Under the pieces are notes generated by a model, which saw only the letters and a program-made list of their open reading frames with translations, did not search any database and had not been told where the DNA came from. DNA of 64,000 nucleotides from Glaciecola nitratireducens FR1064 (GTDB lineage Bacteria > Pseudomonadota > Gammaproteobacteria > Enterobacterales > Alteromonadaceae): assembly GCF_000226565.1 (NCBI RefSeq), contig NC_016041.1, positions 1,302,001 through 1,366,000 on the forward strand. Reading direction: 5' to 3'. A program made the translations under genes and the position numbers. Below, one piece after another: positions 37,953 to 48,021 of this stretch; within the stretch, counting starts at the first letter, position 1, and every line of letters starts with the position of its first letter.

Positions 37953-37980
37953 GGATTAGTTTTTCTAATCCTTTTTATTT
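37953..37980 (+). terminator. Terminator downstream of ruvB
   Basis: A GGATTAG/CTAATCC stem with a T5 loop is followed by TTTTTATTT. It is oriented to stop rightward transcripts from the aspS-ruvB cluster before ybgC. Confidence 0.8.
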
Positions 37981-38126
37981 GTTGCATTAACGATCTCTTA
38001 GTTCGATACTGTTCCTCGTCCCTTTTAATATATAACCGTGATGAAATTGATGTTGATAAAATGTAGCGTCAATTTACGGTTATTATAATTTATCTATACA
38101 AAAACTAACCTAAAAGGAGCGTTTTT

Positions 38127-38597
38127 TTGTCCAGTAATGAACCTTTTTCCATACCTATACGCATATATTATGAAGATACCGATGCTGGTGGTATTGTTTA
38201 TCATACTAACTATCTGAAGTTCATGGAGCGCTCTCGAACCGAGTGGTTAAGAAATTTAGGCATAGAACAGCAAACTTTATTGGAACAATCCATCGGTTTT
38301 GTCGTCAAAGGCCTAACTATGAAAAATAGTAAGGCTGCTTTATTCAATGATATGTTGAGTATTAGCTGCCAAGTAGTAGAATTGAAGAAGGCAAGTATGG
38401 TGTTTAGACAGCACGCTTATCGTGTTAATGATTCTGCCAAAATAAATAATAATAAAGATACCAATTGTAATGTTAAGGGTAGTGAAAAAGAACTACTTGT
38501 TAGCGCTGAAGTGAGAGTAGCTTGTGTCGATTTGGGAAAAATGAAACCCATTGCTATACCTGACTTTATATTAAGGGAAATAAAACGTGACGTCTGA
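38127..38597 (+). CDS. ybgC: Tol-Pal-associated acyl-CoA thioesterase YbgC
   Basis: This 156-residue hotdog-fold thioesterase has the active-site stretch [27 protein letters not shown]. It is the first gene of the tol cluster as in other gammaproteobacteria. A TTG start is used with AAAAGGAG 8 bases upstream. A polar insert ([16 protein letters not shown]) near residues 110-130 makes it longer than E. coli YbgC (134). Its end overlaps the tolQ start by 11 bases. Confidence 0.92.
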   Translation: MSSNEPFSIPIRIYYEDTDAGGIVYHTNYLKFMERSRTEWLRNLGIEQQTLLEQSIGFVVKGLTMKNSKAALFNDMLSISCQVVELKKASMVFRQHAYRVNDSAKINNNKDTNCNVKGSEKELLVSAEVRVACVDLGKMKPIAIPDFILREIKRDV

Positions 38598-39279
38598 AAT
38601 CTCTATCCTCAACTTGTTTTTAGAAGCAAGTATTGTTGTGCAATTTATTATGCTGCTGCTATTAACAACTTCCGTTGTTTCTTGGGCATATATCTTTCAA
38701 AGAAATGCTGTATTAAAAGCAGCGACAAAAGAAATGAAAACTTTTGAAGATAAGTTTTGGTCAGGTGCCGACCTCAACAAACTTTATCAAGAACTCTCTT
38801 CACGAGCGCACTTGACTGGTTTGCCGCTAATATTCTGTGCGGGCTTCAAAGAGTATGTGCGTTTACGCAAAACATCGGGTGCGTTAAGCGAAGCTATTAT
38901 GGACGGAACCTACCGTTCCATGCGAGTCACTATGTCGCGCGAAGTGGACGAGCTAGAAGCACGCTTACCTTTCTTAGCAACCGTTGGCTCAATTTCTCCC
39001 TACGTTGGTTTGTTAGGAACAGTGTGGGGGATCATGAATTCCTTTATCGCACTGGGTCAAGTGAAACAAGCCACACTCGCTATGGTAGCACCTGGAATTG
39101 CAGAAGCACTGATTGCAACCGCCATCGGTTTGTTCGCCGCAATCCCAGCCGTTGTTGCATATAATCGCTTTAGTAATCGCGTTGAAAAACTAGAAAATGC
39201 TTATGGTAATTTCATGGAAGAGTTTTCAGCTATATTAAACCGTCAAAATATGGCGTCCTCTAGTCAGCAGGTACCTTAA
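38587..39279 (+). CDS. tolQ: Tol-Pal system proton channel subunit TolQ
   Basis: This 230-residue MotA/ExbB-family protein has three membrane helices. The pore helices contain [21 protein letters not shown] and [21 protein letters not shown]. It forms the energy-transducing complex with TolR and TolA for outer-membrane invagination at division. The GTG start lies within the ybgC end. Confidence 0.96.
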   Translation: MTSEISILNLFLEASIVVQFIMLLLLTTSVVSWAYIFQRNAVLKAATKEMKTFEDKFWSGADLNKLYQELSSRAHLTGLPLIFCAGFKEYVRLRKTSGALSEAIMDGTYRSMRVTMSREVDELEARLPFLATVGSISPYVGLLGTVWGIMNSFIALGQVKQATLAMVAPGIAEALIATAIGLFAAIPAVVAYNRFSNRVEKLENAYGNFMEEFSAILNRQNMASSSQQVP

Positions 39280-39314
39280 GTCGCGTGCTTATTGTATGAA
39301 TAAGGAGGAATATC

Positions 39315-39737
39315 ATGTTTGTTAGAAAACGCAGAAAGCCAGTATCAGAAATTAACGTCGTACCTTACATCGACGTTATGTTGGTGTTGCTCGTGATTTT
39401 CATGGCAACGGCAACTGCAGTAACGCAGGGTGTAAAAGTTGATTTGCCCAAAGCCGATGCTAAAACCATAGAGACAGATGAAGACGACATGTTGATTGTG
39501 TCGATAAACGCTGCGGGACAATATTTTTTAAATATCGGTGACAATCCGGATGATGAATTAACGGCAGCAGATGTTGCAACATTGGTGCAAGCTAAACTGG
39601 CGCAAACACCGACTATTCCCGTTGTGGTAAATGGTGACGGTAAAGTGAGTTACGAAAAAGTGGTTGAGTTGATGGTCGTGTTGCAAAATGCAGGAGCACC
39701 ATCGGTGGGCTTAATGACGGATCCCAATAAAGCGTAA
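39315..39737 (+). CDS. tolR: Tol-Pal system protein TolR
   Basis: This 140-residue ExbD/TolR protein has one N-terminal membrane helix carrying the essential Asp (VVPYIDVMLVLLVIFMAT) and a periplasmic domain. AAGGAGGAA precedes the ATG. It ends 3 bases before tolA. Confidence 0.97.
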   Translation: MFVRKRRKPVSEINVVPYIDVMLVLLVIFMATATAVTQGVKVDLPKADAKTIETDEDDMLIVSINAAGQYFLNIGDNPDDELTAADVATLVQAKLAQTPTIPVVVNGDGKVSYEKVVELMVVLQNAGAPSVGLMTDPNKA

Positions 39738-39740
39738 TCG

Positions 39741-40598
39741 ATGATGCCTGATAATCAAACTCAACATAGTGGTTCAGCAGAAGAAAGCGATAAGCCTGAG
39801 AAAAAATCGCTTTCATTACAACAGAAATCATTTTTGATCTCTATTGCTGTGCATGTGTTCATTGTGGTGTCGTTATTGGTGAGCTTTAAATTCGCAGCAA
39901 AGCCAGTCGATCTGGCGAGCGGCACTAAAGATACGCAGGCGCCGATAATTATTGAAGCTACTTTCATTGATAGCAATGTGCTAGCGCAAAATAAACGCGA
40001 AAAAGAACAGGCTGAAGCTGCGGCGAAAAGAAAACGAGATCAAGAAGCAGCAAATAAACGTAAAGAAATAGAGCGTAAAAGAGAAGAGCGCGAAAAGGCT
40101 AAACGCAAAAAAGCAGCTGACGCTAAGAAACAGAAAGAAGAACAGGTTCGTCAAGAGCGTGAACTGCAGGAAAAAGCAAGGTTAGCTCAAGAGAAAGCTG
40201 AGCAAGAGCGTATTGAAAAAGCGAAACAAGATAAACTGGCCAAAGAGCGCGCAGCCCAAGACAAAGCGATGCAGCAGCAGATGGCTGCTGAGCAGGCTGA
40301 GCGGAATGAGCGGAGGCAGCGGCAGATATTATCTGAGCTGCAAATTGCCACTGGTAAGATCAAAGCGCGGATTGAACAGAATTTGATTACAACGGGCAGC
40401 GTTGCTGGTCGTTCATGCAGATTAAAAATGCGCATAGCGTCGAACGGTTTAGTGCTTGAAGCGGTTGGAACAGGAGATGATTCTTTGTGTTTATCGTTGC
40501 GTTCAGCGGCATTAAGAGCTGGAACGCTTCCTATGCCAACAGATAAAGATGTAAATGAAAAGCTTAGAGACGTGACTTTAGTCTGGGAGAATGATTAG
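39741..40598 (+). CDS. tolA: Tol-Pal system protein TolA
   Basis: This 285-residue protein has an N-terminal cytoplasmic tail and one membrane helix (about 35-55, FLISIAVHVFIVVSLLVSF). A long Lys/Glu/Ala/Arg-rich helix (about 90-190) spans the periplasm, and a compact C-terminal domain has two Cys (GRSCRLKMRIAS, DDSLCLSLRSAALRA). It links the TolQR motor to Pal and TolB. It is shorter than E. coli TolA (421), mainly in the helical domain, which varies among species. Confidence 0.94.
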   Translation: MMPDNQTQHSGSAEESDKPEKKSLSLQQKSFLISIAVHVFIVVSLLVSFKFAAKPVDLASGTKDTQAPIIIEATFIDSNVLAQNKREKEQAEAAAKRKRDQEAANKRKEIERKREEREKAKRKKAADAKKQKEEQVRQERELQEKARLAQEKAEQERIEKAKQDKLAKERAAQDKAMQQQMAAEQAERNERRQRQILSELQIATGKIKARIEQNLITTGSVAGRSCRLKMRIASNGLVLEAVGTGDDSLCLSLRSAALRAGTLPMPTDKDVNEKLRDVTLVWEND

Positions 40599-40727
40599 TC
40601 AATAGTAATCATAGCGTCTGGATAGTAGTGTGATGCCAACGCCGCAGATATTTATTAATGAGAAACAAGTTTTAAAAAATATACTTAATATTAACCAATT
40701 TTAACGACAATAGGGCTATCTAAATTT

Positions 40728-42110
40728 ATGTCAACTTGGATATTCAAATTAGCAAGAAAACAGCTTAATCTTGCTGCTTTAATTTTACTTTTCATCAGCG
40801 CTCAGGCTAGCGCTGCGACGACTGAAATCATTATTACAGGCGGCGTTGACTCAGCGCGTCCAATTGGCGTAGTGCCGTTTAAATATGCAGGTAGCGCAAC
40901 TTTGCCAGAAAATTTAAGCGAAGTTGTTGCTTCAGACTTACAGCGAAGCGGTAAATTTAATCCCTTGAAGTTGTCGTCTATGCCACAATTTCCAACAACC
41001 GACAGTGAAATAAACTACGAAGCTTGGACACAAAAAGGCATCGACATGGTTGTGGTAGGAAGCATCGAAGCAACTGGCTTGAACCAATATTTGGTGACTT
41101 TTGAACTTATCGACGTCCTGCGCGCTAAAGCAACAGGCGGACAAGCTAAGAATCTTGAGAATGGAAAATTGGTGATGACGCGTGATCACGTTATCGAAAA
41201 ACGCACAAAAACCATCAATGGAAGTGATTTTAGACAATATGCCCATATCATCAGTGACATTGTTTACGAAAAGCTGACGGGTGAGAAGGGCGCTTTCCTA
41301 ACACGCATTGCATACATCAAAGTGTTAGATCGCGATACGAACCCGAAACCATACCGTTTAGTGATCGCCGATTACGACAACGTCAATCCAACTACTTTGT
41401 TGTCCTCACCTGAACCATTAATGTCTCCAACATGGTCGCCAGATGGCAACAGTTTGGCATATGTGAGTTTTGAAAATAAACGCTCGCAAATTTATTTGCA
41501 GGATATTTACACGACTAGTCGCACGAGATTAACCGATTTTCCGGGCATAAACGGAGCGCCTAGTTTTTCGCCAGATGGCCGCAGGCTAGCAATGGTGCTG
41601 TCTAAGGACGGTAATCCGGAAATTTACGTAATGGATTTACAAACGCGAAACTTAACGCGTATTACGCGAAACAGAGCAATTGACACAGAGCCGTCTTGGA
41701 CGCCTGATGGAAAAAGCTTGATATTTACTTCGGAACGGGGTGGTAAACCGCAGATTTATCAAGTAAATTTAGCAACTAACCGGAAAAGTAGGATAACCTT
41801 TGAAGGGGAAATGAATTTAGGGGGGGCAGTAACACCAGATAATTCGCAATTAATTATCGTAAATCGCACAAGAGGCGATTATCATATAGCTAAACAAGAT
41901 TTAACAAACGGTGACATGTTGGTGCTGACGAGAACTTATCTGGACGAGTCGCCTAGTATTTCCCCGAATGGAAGTATGATAATATACAGCGTGTTAGAAA
42001 ATGGAAAACCAGCTTTGGCTTGGGTTTCACTGGATGGACGCTTCTCGTTTAAAGAACCAGTGGCTGATGGGGAAGTAAAATCTCCCAGTTGGTCGCCGTT
42101 TTTACTGTAA
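40728..42110 (+). CDS. tolB: Tol-Pal system beta-propeller protein TolB
   Basis: This 460-residue periplasmic protein has a signal peptide (about 1-29, ending SAQASAA), an N-terminal domain ([22 protein letters not shown]) and a six-bladed propeller of WD40-like repeats ([49 protein letters not shown]). It cycles between Pal and TolA binding. The 129 bases separating it from tolA may hold a second promoter. Confidence 0.97.
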   Translation: MSTWIFKLARKQLNLAALILLFISAQASAATTEIIITGGVDSARPIGVVPFKYAGSATLPENLSEVVASDLQRSGKFNPLKLSSMPQFPTTDSEINYEAWTQKGIDMVVVGSIEATGLNQYLVTFELIDVLRAKATGGQAKNLENGKLVMTRDHVIEKRTKTINGSDFRQYAHIISDIVYEKLTGEKGAFLTRIAYIKVLDRDTNPKPYRLVIADYDNVNPTTLLSSPEPLMSPTWSPDGNSLAYVSFENKRSQIYLQDIYTTSRTRLTDFPGINGAPSFSPDGRRLAMVLSKDGNPEIYVMDLQTRNLTRITRNRAIDTEPSWTPDGKSLIFTSERGGKPQIYQVNLATNRKSRITFEGEMNLGGAVTPDNSQLIIVNRTRGDYHIAKQDLTNGDMLVLTRTYLDESPSISPNGSMIIYSVLENGKPALAWVSLDGRFSFKEPVADGEVKSPSWSPFLL

Positions 42111-42142
42111 ATTGAATTTTAAAATATAAAAAAGGAACTAGT

Positions 42143-42718
42143 ATGTTGAACAAAAACACACTTAAAACGCTCATGATTGTTGTACCATTATTAACTTTAG
42201 CGGCATGTAAATCTGGTCCAACGGAAGCAGAACTTGAAGCTGAAGCGAACCGTCAGGCAGAAGTAGCGGCACAGCAAGTTGCTGATGCTAAAGCTGCAGC
42301 AGAAGCTGAAGCTAAACGTGTTGAAGTAGCGAAAGCTGCAGAGATGCAAAGAGCTAAAGACATGATGCAAGCAGAAAAAGACAAGCTAATTAGTCAAAAC
42401 GTTGTTTACTTCGACTTTGACCGTGCTGCTGTTAAATCTGACTTTCATTCAGTATTAGATATGCACGCTGCATTCCTAGTGAAAAACCCTGGTCAGTCAA
42501 TTGTAATCGAAGGTCACACGGATAACCGTGGTACGCCAGAATACAACATTGCATTGGGCGAGCGTCGTGCAAAATCTGTTGAAACATATTTGATGAATGC
42601 GGGCGTAAGCTCTTCACAGGTATCAGTTGTTTCTTACGGTGAAGAAAAGCCAGCAGTTCAAGGCGGATCTGAGTACGCATTTGCTCAAAACCGTCGCGGT
42701 GTAGTGGTTTATCAGTAA
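42143..42718 (+). CDS. pal: Peptidoglycan-associated lipoprotein Pal
   Basis: This 191-residue outer-membrane lipoprotein has a lipobox LTLAAC that places the lipidated Cys at 22. The OmpA-like domain (about 85-191) has the peptidoglycan-binding GHTDNRGTPEYNIALGERRA motif. Between them is an Ala/Glu/Lys-rich helical linker (about 28-80), longer than in E. coli Pal (173 residues). It is co-transcribed with tolB and cpoB. Confidence 0.96.
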   Translation: MLNKNTLKTLMIVVPLLTLAACKSGPTEAELEAEANRQAEVAAQQVADAKAAAEAEAKRVEVAKAAEMQRAKDMMQAEKDKLISQNVVYFDFDRAAVKSDFHSVLDMHAAFLVKNPGQSIVIEGHTDNRGTPEYNIALGERRAKSVETYLMNAGVSSSQVSVVSYGEEKPAVQGGSEYAFAQNRRGVVVYQ

Positions 42719-42724
42719 GCGCTT

Positions 42725-43552
42725 ATGATTAAACCAATTATTACAGTTGGTCTCATTAGTTTCACAGGCGCTTGGGCATTTGCTCAAGCGCCTGTTGTCG
42801 ATTTAAACGACCCAAAACAAACTAATCAGGCACAAACTGTCAACACACAAAACGCAAGCGTGCAAAACACGCCTCCAGTTATTTCTAGTCCAACAGATGT
42901 TCAGTCTCGTTTGCTGATATTAGAGCGTAAAGATCAGAGCCGTGTTGAGGCGCAACAACGAGTTCAGCAGCAGCTTGATACATTGCAGTCAGATGTGGAT
43001 GAAATTAGAGGTTCTATTGAGCTTCATAATCATCAGCTAGAGCAAATTTTAGAGCGTCAGCGTGAACTCTACCTTGAGTTAGAAAACCGCTTTGCCAGCT
43101 TGTCTCAACAAACAACTGCAGCAGGTAACTCTGTGGGTGCTGTTCAGGCAAATACGCCTGCTGCACGTCCGGCTGGGCAGTCTGAAGAGCAAGCTTATCA
43201 GGCAGCAGTTAATCTGATTTTAAAAGAGCGCAACTACGATCAAGCCATTCCCGCTTTTCAAAGCTTCTTAAGTACTTTCCCTAGTTCGAGTTACACAGAT
43301 AATGCACATTATTGGCTGGGACAATTATTGTTTAACAAGCAAGATTGGGACGGAGCAAGACAGCAATTTGAAAGCGTAGTGAATAATTTTGCCCAATCGC
43401 CCAAGCGAGCAGACGCAATTTTGAAGCTCGGCATGGTTGAAAAATCGGTCAGTAATAAAGCAAAAGCAAAAAGATTGTTCGAACAGGTGATTTCTGAGTA
43501 CCCTGATTCAGCACCAAGCCGCTTAGCAAATGAGCAATTAAAAAGCTTGTAG
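42725..43552 (+). CDS. cpoB: Cell division coordinator CpoB (YbgF)
   Basis: This 275-residue periplasmic protein has a signal peptide (about 1-20), a Gln-rich coiled-coil trimerisation segment (about 55-120, LLILERKDQSRVEAQQR) and C-terminal TPR repeats (about 150-270, AYQAAVNLILKERNYDQAI; DNAHYWLGQLLFNKQDW). It links PBP1B and Tol function. It is the last gene of the tol-pal operon; the terminator overlaps its stop. Confidence 0.94.
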   Translation: MIKPIITVGLISFTGAWAFAQAPVVDLNDPKQTNQAQTVNTQNASVQNTPPVISSPTDVQSRLLILERKDQSRVEAQQRVQQQLDTLQSDVDEIRGSIELHNHQLEQILERQRELYLELENRFASLSQQTTAAGNSVGAVQANTPAARPAGQSEEQAYQAAVNLILKERNYDQAIPAFQSFLSTFPSSSYTDNAHYWLGQLLFNKQDWDGARQQFESVVNNFAQSPKRADAILKLGMVEKSVSNKAKAKRLFEQVISEYPDSAPSRLANEQLKSL

Positions 43553-43575
43553 TTTTTAAACTATAAGCTTTTTGT
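43541..43575 (+). terminator. Terminator of tol-pal-cpoB operon
   Basis: AAAAGCTT and AAGCTTTT arms with inner AGTTT/AAACT pairing are followed by a T run. The stem includes the last codons and stop of cpoB. Confidence 0.75.
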
Positions 43576-43695
43576 TCACTTTACAGTCAGATTTGCAATT
43601 AAATGAAATAAAACGCATTTAAAGGTTGCACCGAGTTTCGATTTCAGTATTATATGCCGCCGTTGAGGTAGATACGCAACGCAAGAAACGCAATT

Positions 43696-43771
43696 GGGTC
43701 GTTAGCTCAGCTGGTAGAGCAGTTGACTTTTAATCAATTGGTCGCTGGTTCGAATCCAGCACGACCCACCA
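43696..43771 (+). tRNA. tRNA-Lys (TTT)
   Basis: This is a 76-base tRNA with acceptor arms GGGTCGT/ACGACCC, the D-arm GCTCAGCTGGTAGAGC, anticodon loop CTTTTAA (anticodon TTT), TTCGAATC T-loop and encoded CCA. A second identical copy follows 30 bases later. Confidence 0.97.
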
Positions 43772-43801
43772 ATTATCTACACCAACCATCCTATTGAAAG
43801 T

Positions 43802-43877
43802 GGGTCGTTAGCTCAGCTGGTAGAGCAGTTGACTTTTAATCAATTGGTCGCTGGTTCGAATCCAGCACGACCCACCA
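43802..43877 (+). tRNA. tRNA-Lys (TTT), second copy
   Basis: The sequence is identical over all 76 bases to the copy at 43696, including the encoded CCA. The pair is probably one transcript and a recent tandem duplication or gene-converted pair. Confidence 0.97.
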
Positions 43878-44031
43878 CTTCTTTCTAAATGCTTGTATCT
43901 CAAGCATTGGCACAAAACAACAATAAGACAAATTGATTAAGTAAATTAGTGAATAATTTGCAGTCTCATTGTGACCTTTTGTTTGCACTACGTTATACTA
44001 CTCGGACCTCAACGAACTTGCTATTTCGCAT

Positions 44032-45090
44032 ATGACTAACGCAGCGTTAACAGAACGAATTTCATATCCTTTTCCAGCGAAGCCTACTCCGATTACAACG
44101 GATTATGCAGAGCAGCTAAAAACAGAAATTAGACTCCTTCTTAAACAAAAAAATGCGGTGCTAGTTGCGCATTATTATACCGACCCTGTTATTCAGGCTC
44201 TAGCCGAAGAAACTGGCGGGTGTATTTCAGACTCGCTTGAAATGGCGCGCTTTGGTCGCGATGCTGAGCAACAAACCTTAGTGGTTGCTGGCGTGAAGTT
44301 TATGGGCGAAACAGCAAAAATTCTCAGCCCCGAAAAAACCGTCATTATGCCTACCTTAGAGGCAACGTGTTCGCTCGACTTAGGCTGCCCGATAAAAGAA
44401 TTCTCCGCGTTCTGTGATGCACACCCCGATCGCATCGTTGTGGTTTATGCGAATACGTCGGCAGCGGTAAAGGCGCGGGCGGACTGGGTGGTAACATCAA
44501 GCATTGCGCTTGAAATTGTTGAACACCTAGATAGCCAAGGTAAAAAGATTATTTGGGGACCGGACAGACATTTGGGCGCTTATATTCAAAAAGAAACTGG
44601 CGCGGATATGCTGATGTGGGATGGTGAATGTATTGTGCACGATGAGTTTTCGGCGCAGGCACTGCTCAAAGCAAAGCACTTGCACCCTGATGCAGCTGTG
44701 CTAGTGCATCCAGAATCGCCCGCCAGCGTGGTTGAAATGGCTGATGCAGTTGGTTCTACGTCTCAGCTGATAAAAGCCGCGACAGAGCTTCCTAATCAGA
44801 AGTTCATTGTAGCAACCGACAAAGGCATCTTTTACAAGATGAAACAGTTGTCACCAAACAAAGAGTTCATTGAAGCTCCCACTGCAGGAAACGGCGCTAC
44901 ATGCCGCAGTTGCGCGCATTGCCCATGGATGGCAATGAATGGATTAGAAGCAATGAGAGACGCATTGGTGAGCCATGAAGGTAAAGAAATATTCGTAGAC
45001 GAGACCTTGCGGTTACGCGCTCTCGTGCCACTTGACAGAATGCTTGGCTTTGCTGCTGAGTTAAATATGAAATTGAAAGGAAATGCGTAA
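44032..45090 (+). CDS. nadA: Quinolinate synthase NadA
   Basis: This 352-residue enzyme makes quinolinate from iminoaspartate and dihydroxyacetone phosphate in NAD biosynthesis. The three 4Fe-4S Cys ligands appear in [19 protein letters not shown] and [22 protein letters not shown] and [11 protein letters not shown] are also typical. Length matches E. coli NadA (347). Its location after the tRNA-Lys genes next to tol-pal is common in the group. Confidence 0.96.
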   Translation: MTNAALTERISYPFPAKPTPITTDYAEQLKTEIRLLLKQKNAVLVAHYYTDPVIQALAEETGGCISDSLEMARFGRDAEQQTLVVAGVKFMGETAKILSPEKTVIMPTLEATCSLDLGCPIKEFSAFCDAHPDRIVVVYANTSAAVKARADWVVTSSIALEIVEHLDSQGKKIIWGPDRHLGAYIQKETGADMLMWDGECIVHDEFSAQALLKAKHLHPDAAVLVHPESPASVVEMADAVGSTSQLIKAATELPNQKFIVATDKGIFYKMKQLSPNKEFIEAPTAGNGATCRSCAHCPWMAMNGLEAMRDALVSHEGKEIFVDETLRLRALVPLDRMLGFAAELNMKLKGNA

Positions 45091-45163
45091 AGTAGTACTT
45101 GAAAGCTGCTGAGGTTTTCCATACTATACGCGCCGCATTTGCTGAAAAGCAAAACAAAATTTT

Positions 45164-45253
45164 GGAGAGGTGGCTGAGTGGCTGAAGGCGCACGCCTGGA
45201 AAGTGTGTTTAGGGTTAAACCTAACGAGGGTTCGAATCCCTCTCTCTCCGCCA
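45164..45253 (+). tRNA. tRNA-Ser (GGA)
   Basis: This 90-base tRNA has an acceptor stem GGAGAGG/CTCTCTCC, a long variable arm (TTTAGGGTTAAACCTAAC), anticodon loop CTGGAAA (anticodon GGA) and an encoded CCA. An integrase gene begins 111 bases after its end, so its 3' end is the probable attachment site of the accessory element. Confidence 0.96.
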
Positions 45254-45265
45254 GATAATCTTAAG

Positions 45266-45289
45266 AGCCCCGTATTTAGGGGCTTTTTT
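45266..45289 (+). terminator. Terminator after tRNA-Ser
   Basis: An AGCCCC/GGGGCT stem with loop GTATTTA is followed by TTTTT. It separates the tRNA transcript from the integrase gene. Confidence 0.85.
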
Positions 45290-45364
45290 GAATCTATACA
45301 AGATGTAACTTATCACATCTGTCACAGAACTCTGTCACACATTTAAAAAAGGTGACAGAAAGAC

Positions 45365-47527
45365 ATGCAAAAATCCAATTCTACATACCTCTATAAGTAC
45401 AAAAACTCATCAAATTATTTTTTTCGCGTCCGCATGGGTGTTATTAAGCAAATCGACTATGTTACTTCTGCTAGCCACTTCGTAGCTTCACTTCAGACTG
45501 CTGATTATGAGGAAGCGAGGTGGCTGGCTTTATTTATTAAATCAAAGTTGATGGAGAGTAACGAAATGGATATTTCAAGAAACGCGTTTCAAAATGATAA
45601 AGAGTCATTGGTAAGGCTCAATATGTGTGGCAAAGACGAAGAGCATATGTTCTTGAATCATGAGAGGAAAAGGCTCAGACCCAATGTTATGTTCACAAAA
45701 GCGCTTAAAGAGAGATTCAATGAGCTTCTGAGAGCAGGCAAAGCGATGATTGAGTTTGAGCTTGATAGCGGAGTAGTCATTCCAAAGCCGATTTTGAAGG
45801 AGGATCGCAACGATTTTAAGCTGCACTGCGAGGAATCCACCCCTCGAGCTTTTAAAGTAGCGCTATTAGAGGGTTTAGTACCATCCATTCAAAATGATAA
45901 TGGCGGGGATGCATTATTTCAAAATGATAATGGCAAGCAGTTTGCAGCGTGTTTAAGCATGCTGAATACTTTGATTTGCAAGTTGACTGAATATAGAGAG
46001 GAGCGGGATGATTTTGCACTACACGAGGAAGTTGAGCAGGAGCCATCATTAGAGTCTCAGCGAGACGTCAACAATGCAGTTAAGTTGTTTGACAGCATGC
46101 GCAATGGCTTTGATGAGCATCAAAGAGCTGAAAGGCTTAAACAGGATGCTTATTTCAGTTTGGAGTATCAAGCAGCAGCGTTTCTCAATGAAAAGAAAGG
46201 TGACGTAGCAGCTAAAACTTTCAAAAAATACGAGCGTTCTTTTTCTTTATTACGTGAACTTTTTCCGGACGGCATGGATCTTCGAGAGTTTAACAAAGCT
46301 CAAACGCAGCTGGTTAAAGACATGCTCAGTAACTTGGATAAGCATCAGAACGTTGGCAAAAAAGGGGGGAGTCTTAGCCCAAAGACCAAGAACAGTATGC
46401 TTTCGAATTATCACTCTTTCTTTGCTTGGTTGGAGGATAATGCAAGTATCGATATACGCAATCCGTTTAGCCGAGTTTCTTTTAGCAAGCAAAAAAATGC
46501 GCCAAAGCGACGGTCGTTTACAAGTTTTGAGGTGAAAAAAATACTGTTATATGGTTTCGATCACGGTAGCGAGGCGAGAGAGTTTCGCATTGATGCATTT
46601 TGGTATCCGAAGGTAGCTTTATATACTGGGATGCGTCTGAACGAGCTATCGGCTCTACCCATTAGTCACATTAAACAGAATGATGATGGCATTTGGTATT
46701 TCGATCTGGTTGGTCTTGATGTCAAAAACGAGGCGAGTGAAAGGACTGTTCCCATCGCTCAGCATCTTCTGGATTTAGGTATTTTACAGTATATAGAGGG
46801 GTTAAAAGCCAAAGGTGAAATCTATCTATTTCCTCAGATCCGAAAGGGAGTTAGCATGCCAGGAAGCGCGGGTTGGGGCGACCCGATTTCACGTTGGTTT
46901 AACAGGACCGTGCTGAAGAATATTGGCATTGATACCGACGCTGAATTTACAAAACGTGCACTCATTAGTTTTCACTCGATGAGACGTACGCTTATTTCAA
47001 CCTGCGTAACAAACGGGGAAGAGCATTATTTAATTAAACGCATAGTCGGCCATTCAGTTGAAGATGATATAACGCTCAGCGTATATGCTGACATGGATCA
47101 GATCCCGCTAGCTAGACTTAAAGAGGTACTAGATAAGAACCTCACGTGGCACAAAAGAGAGGTAAATATGAATCAAGCAGTGACATCGACGTTCAGGTTA
47201 TTTGAAAAGTGGGATATTAGTGATGAGCAGAAAAGTGCGCTTTTGGGCGTTCCTTGCTCGATTCCATTAAGCAGGGTAAGAACTGAGCCTGAGTCCTTTT
47301 CGGCATTCAGCCCTGATTTGAAAGATCGTTGTATTTTGCTTCTTGATATAAACGCTAAACTTGAGGAGGTATTTTCAAATCCTCAGAATGTAGCAGGTTA
47401 TATGATGATGTTTAATCACAACACTCCTTTCATGGGAAGCATGCCAATAGAACTCGCTTGTAGCAGCCTTAAAGGCTTGAAGATGACCCACCAAGCCATT
47501 GCTAGCTTTGCGAATAGCATAGGCTAA
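45365..47527 (+). CDS. Large tyrosine-type site-specific recombinase (integrase)
   Basis: This 720-residue integrase probably moves the accessory element into and out of tRNA-Ser. The N-terminal 270 residues start with a DUF6538-like segment (YKYKNSSNYFFRVRMGV). A core-binding domain (about 260-375) is followed by the catalytic domain. The catalytic set is visible: Arg in YTGMRLNEL (~421), HSMRR (~537-541), GHS (~561) and the Tyr nucleophile in SVYADMD (~573). The roughly 140 residues beyond the Tyr are unusual and of unknown role. The N-terminal part contains a repeated FQND phrase matching a repeated DNA motif. It belongs to the long integrases common in island elements. Confidence 0.9.
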   Translation: MQKSNSTYLYKYKNSSNYFFRVRMGVIKQIDYVTSASHFVASLQTADYEEARWLALFIKSKLMESNEMDISRNAFQNDKESLVRLNMCGKDEEHMFLNHERKRLRPNVMFTKALKERFNELLRAGKAMIEFELDSGVVIPKPILKEDRNDFKLHCEESTPRAFKVALLEGLVPSIQNDNGGDALFQNDNGKQFAACLSMLNTLICKLTEYREERDDFALHEEVEQEPSLESQRDVNNAVKLFDSMRNGFDEHQRAERLKQDAYFSLEYQAAAFLNEKKGDVAAKTFKKYERSFSLLRELFPDGMDLREFNKAQTQLVKDMLSNLDKHQNVGKKGGSLSPKTKNSMLSNYHSFFAWLEDNASIDIRNPFSRVSFSKQKNAPKRRSFTSFEVKKILLYGFDHGSEAREFRIDAFWYPKVALYTGMRLNELSALPISHIKQNDDGIWYFDLVGLDVKNEASERTVPIAQHLLDLGILQYIEGLKAKGEIYLFPQIRKGVSMPGSAGWGDPISRWFNRTVLKNIGIDTDAEFTKRALISFHSMRRTLISTCVTNGEEHYLIKRIVGHSVEDDITLSVYADMDQIPLARLKEVLDKNLTWHKREVNMNQAVTSTFRLFEKWDISDEQKSALLGVPCSIPLSRVRTEPESFSAFSPDLKDRCILLLDINAKLEEVFSNPQNVAGYMMMFNHNTPFMGSMPIELACSSLKGLKMTHQAIASFANSIG

Positions 47528-48021
47528 TTAAGGCACTTAACACACCCTTCGTGGATGCGAAGGGTGATCCACAACAACCTGAACCAATTATCATTTTGAA
47601 AAAAGCCAAATAGCCAGCAATTAAAAGTGCAGGTATCAAAGCAAATCCTAATCCGACCTTCCTAAATAGCCCGATATCGTTACTTTTTTAAACAGTCCAC
47701 CTTCATTATCATTTTAAAATTCCTTGACAGTTTTTAGGAAGCGACTAGTTGCTTGAGTATTAATGGCCAGCTATTCATCGCTGTTTACCTTCAAGCAAAA
47801 GTGATTGATTACGCTATCTTTGCTCTAATTTATCCAGTCTTTCCGGTTTTGTTGCCATATTCACAGTAAACAGGGGCTTTTTACCAAGGAAGTAAGCTGA
47901 AAATATGATAATATTTGCGCGTTAGCTTTGCGCCTTAAGCAGGCAATTTTTTTCATTATGATAATAATGCAATTAGTTTGATAGGCAAACGCCGATTGTA
48001 TTTGCTCCCATAGTATATGGA
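47528..48021. other. Intergenic region after integrase
   Basis: About 490 AT-rich bases contain no gene. It holds a strong 9-bp hairpin CACCCTTCG/CGAAGGGTG (47543-47566) without a T tract, just after the integrase stop. It also holds two reverse-strand copies of the motif TTTTCAAAATGATAA (47588-47602; a TTTTAAAATGATAA variant at about 47706). Confidence 0.55.
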
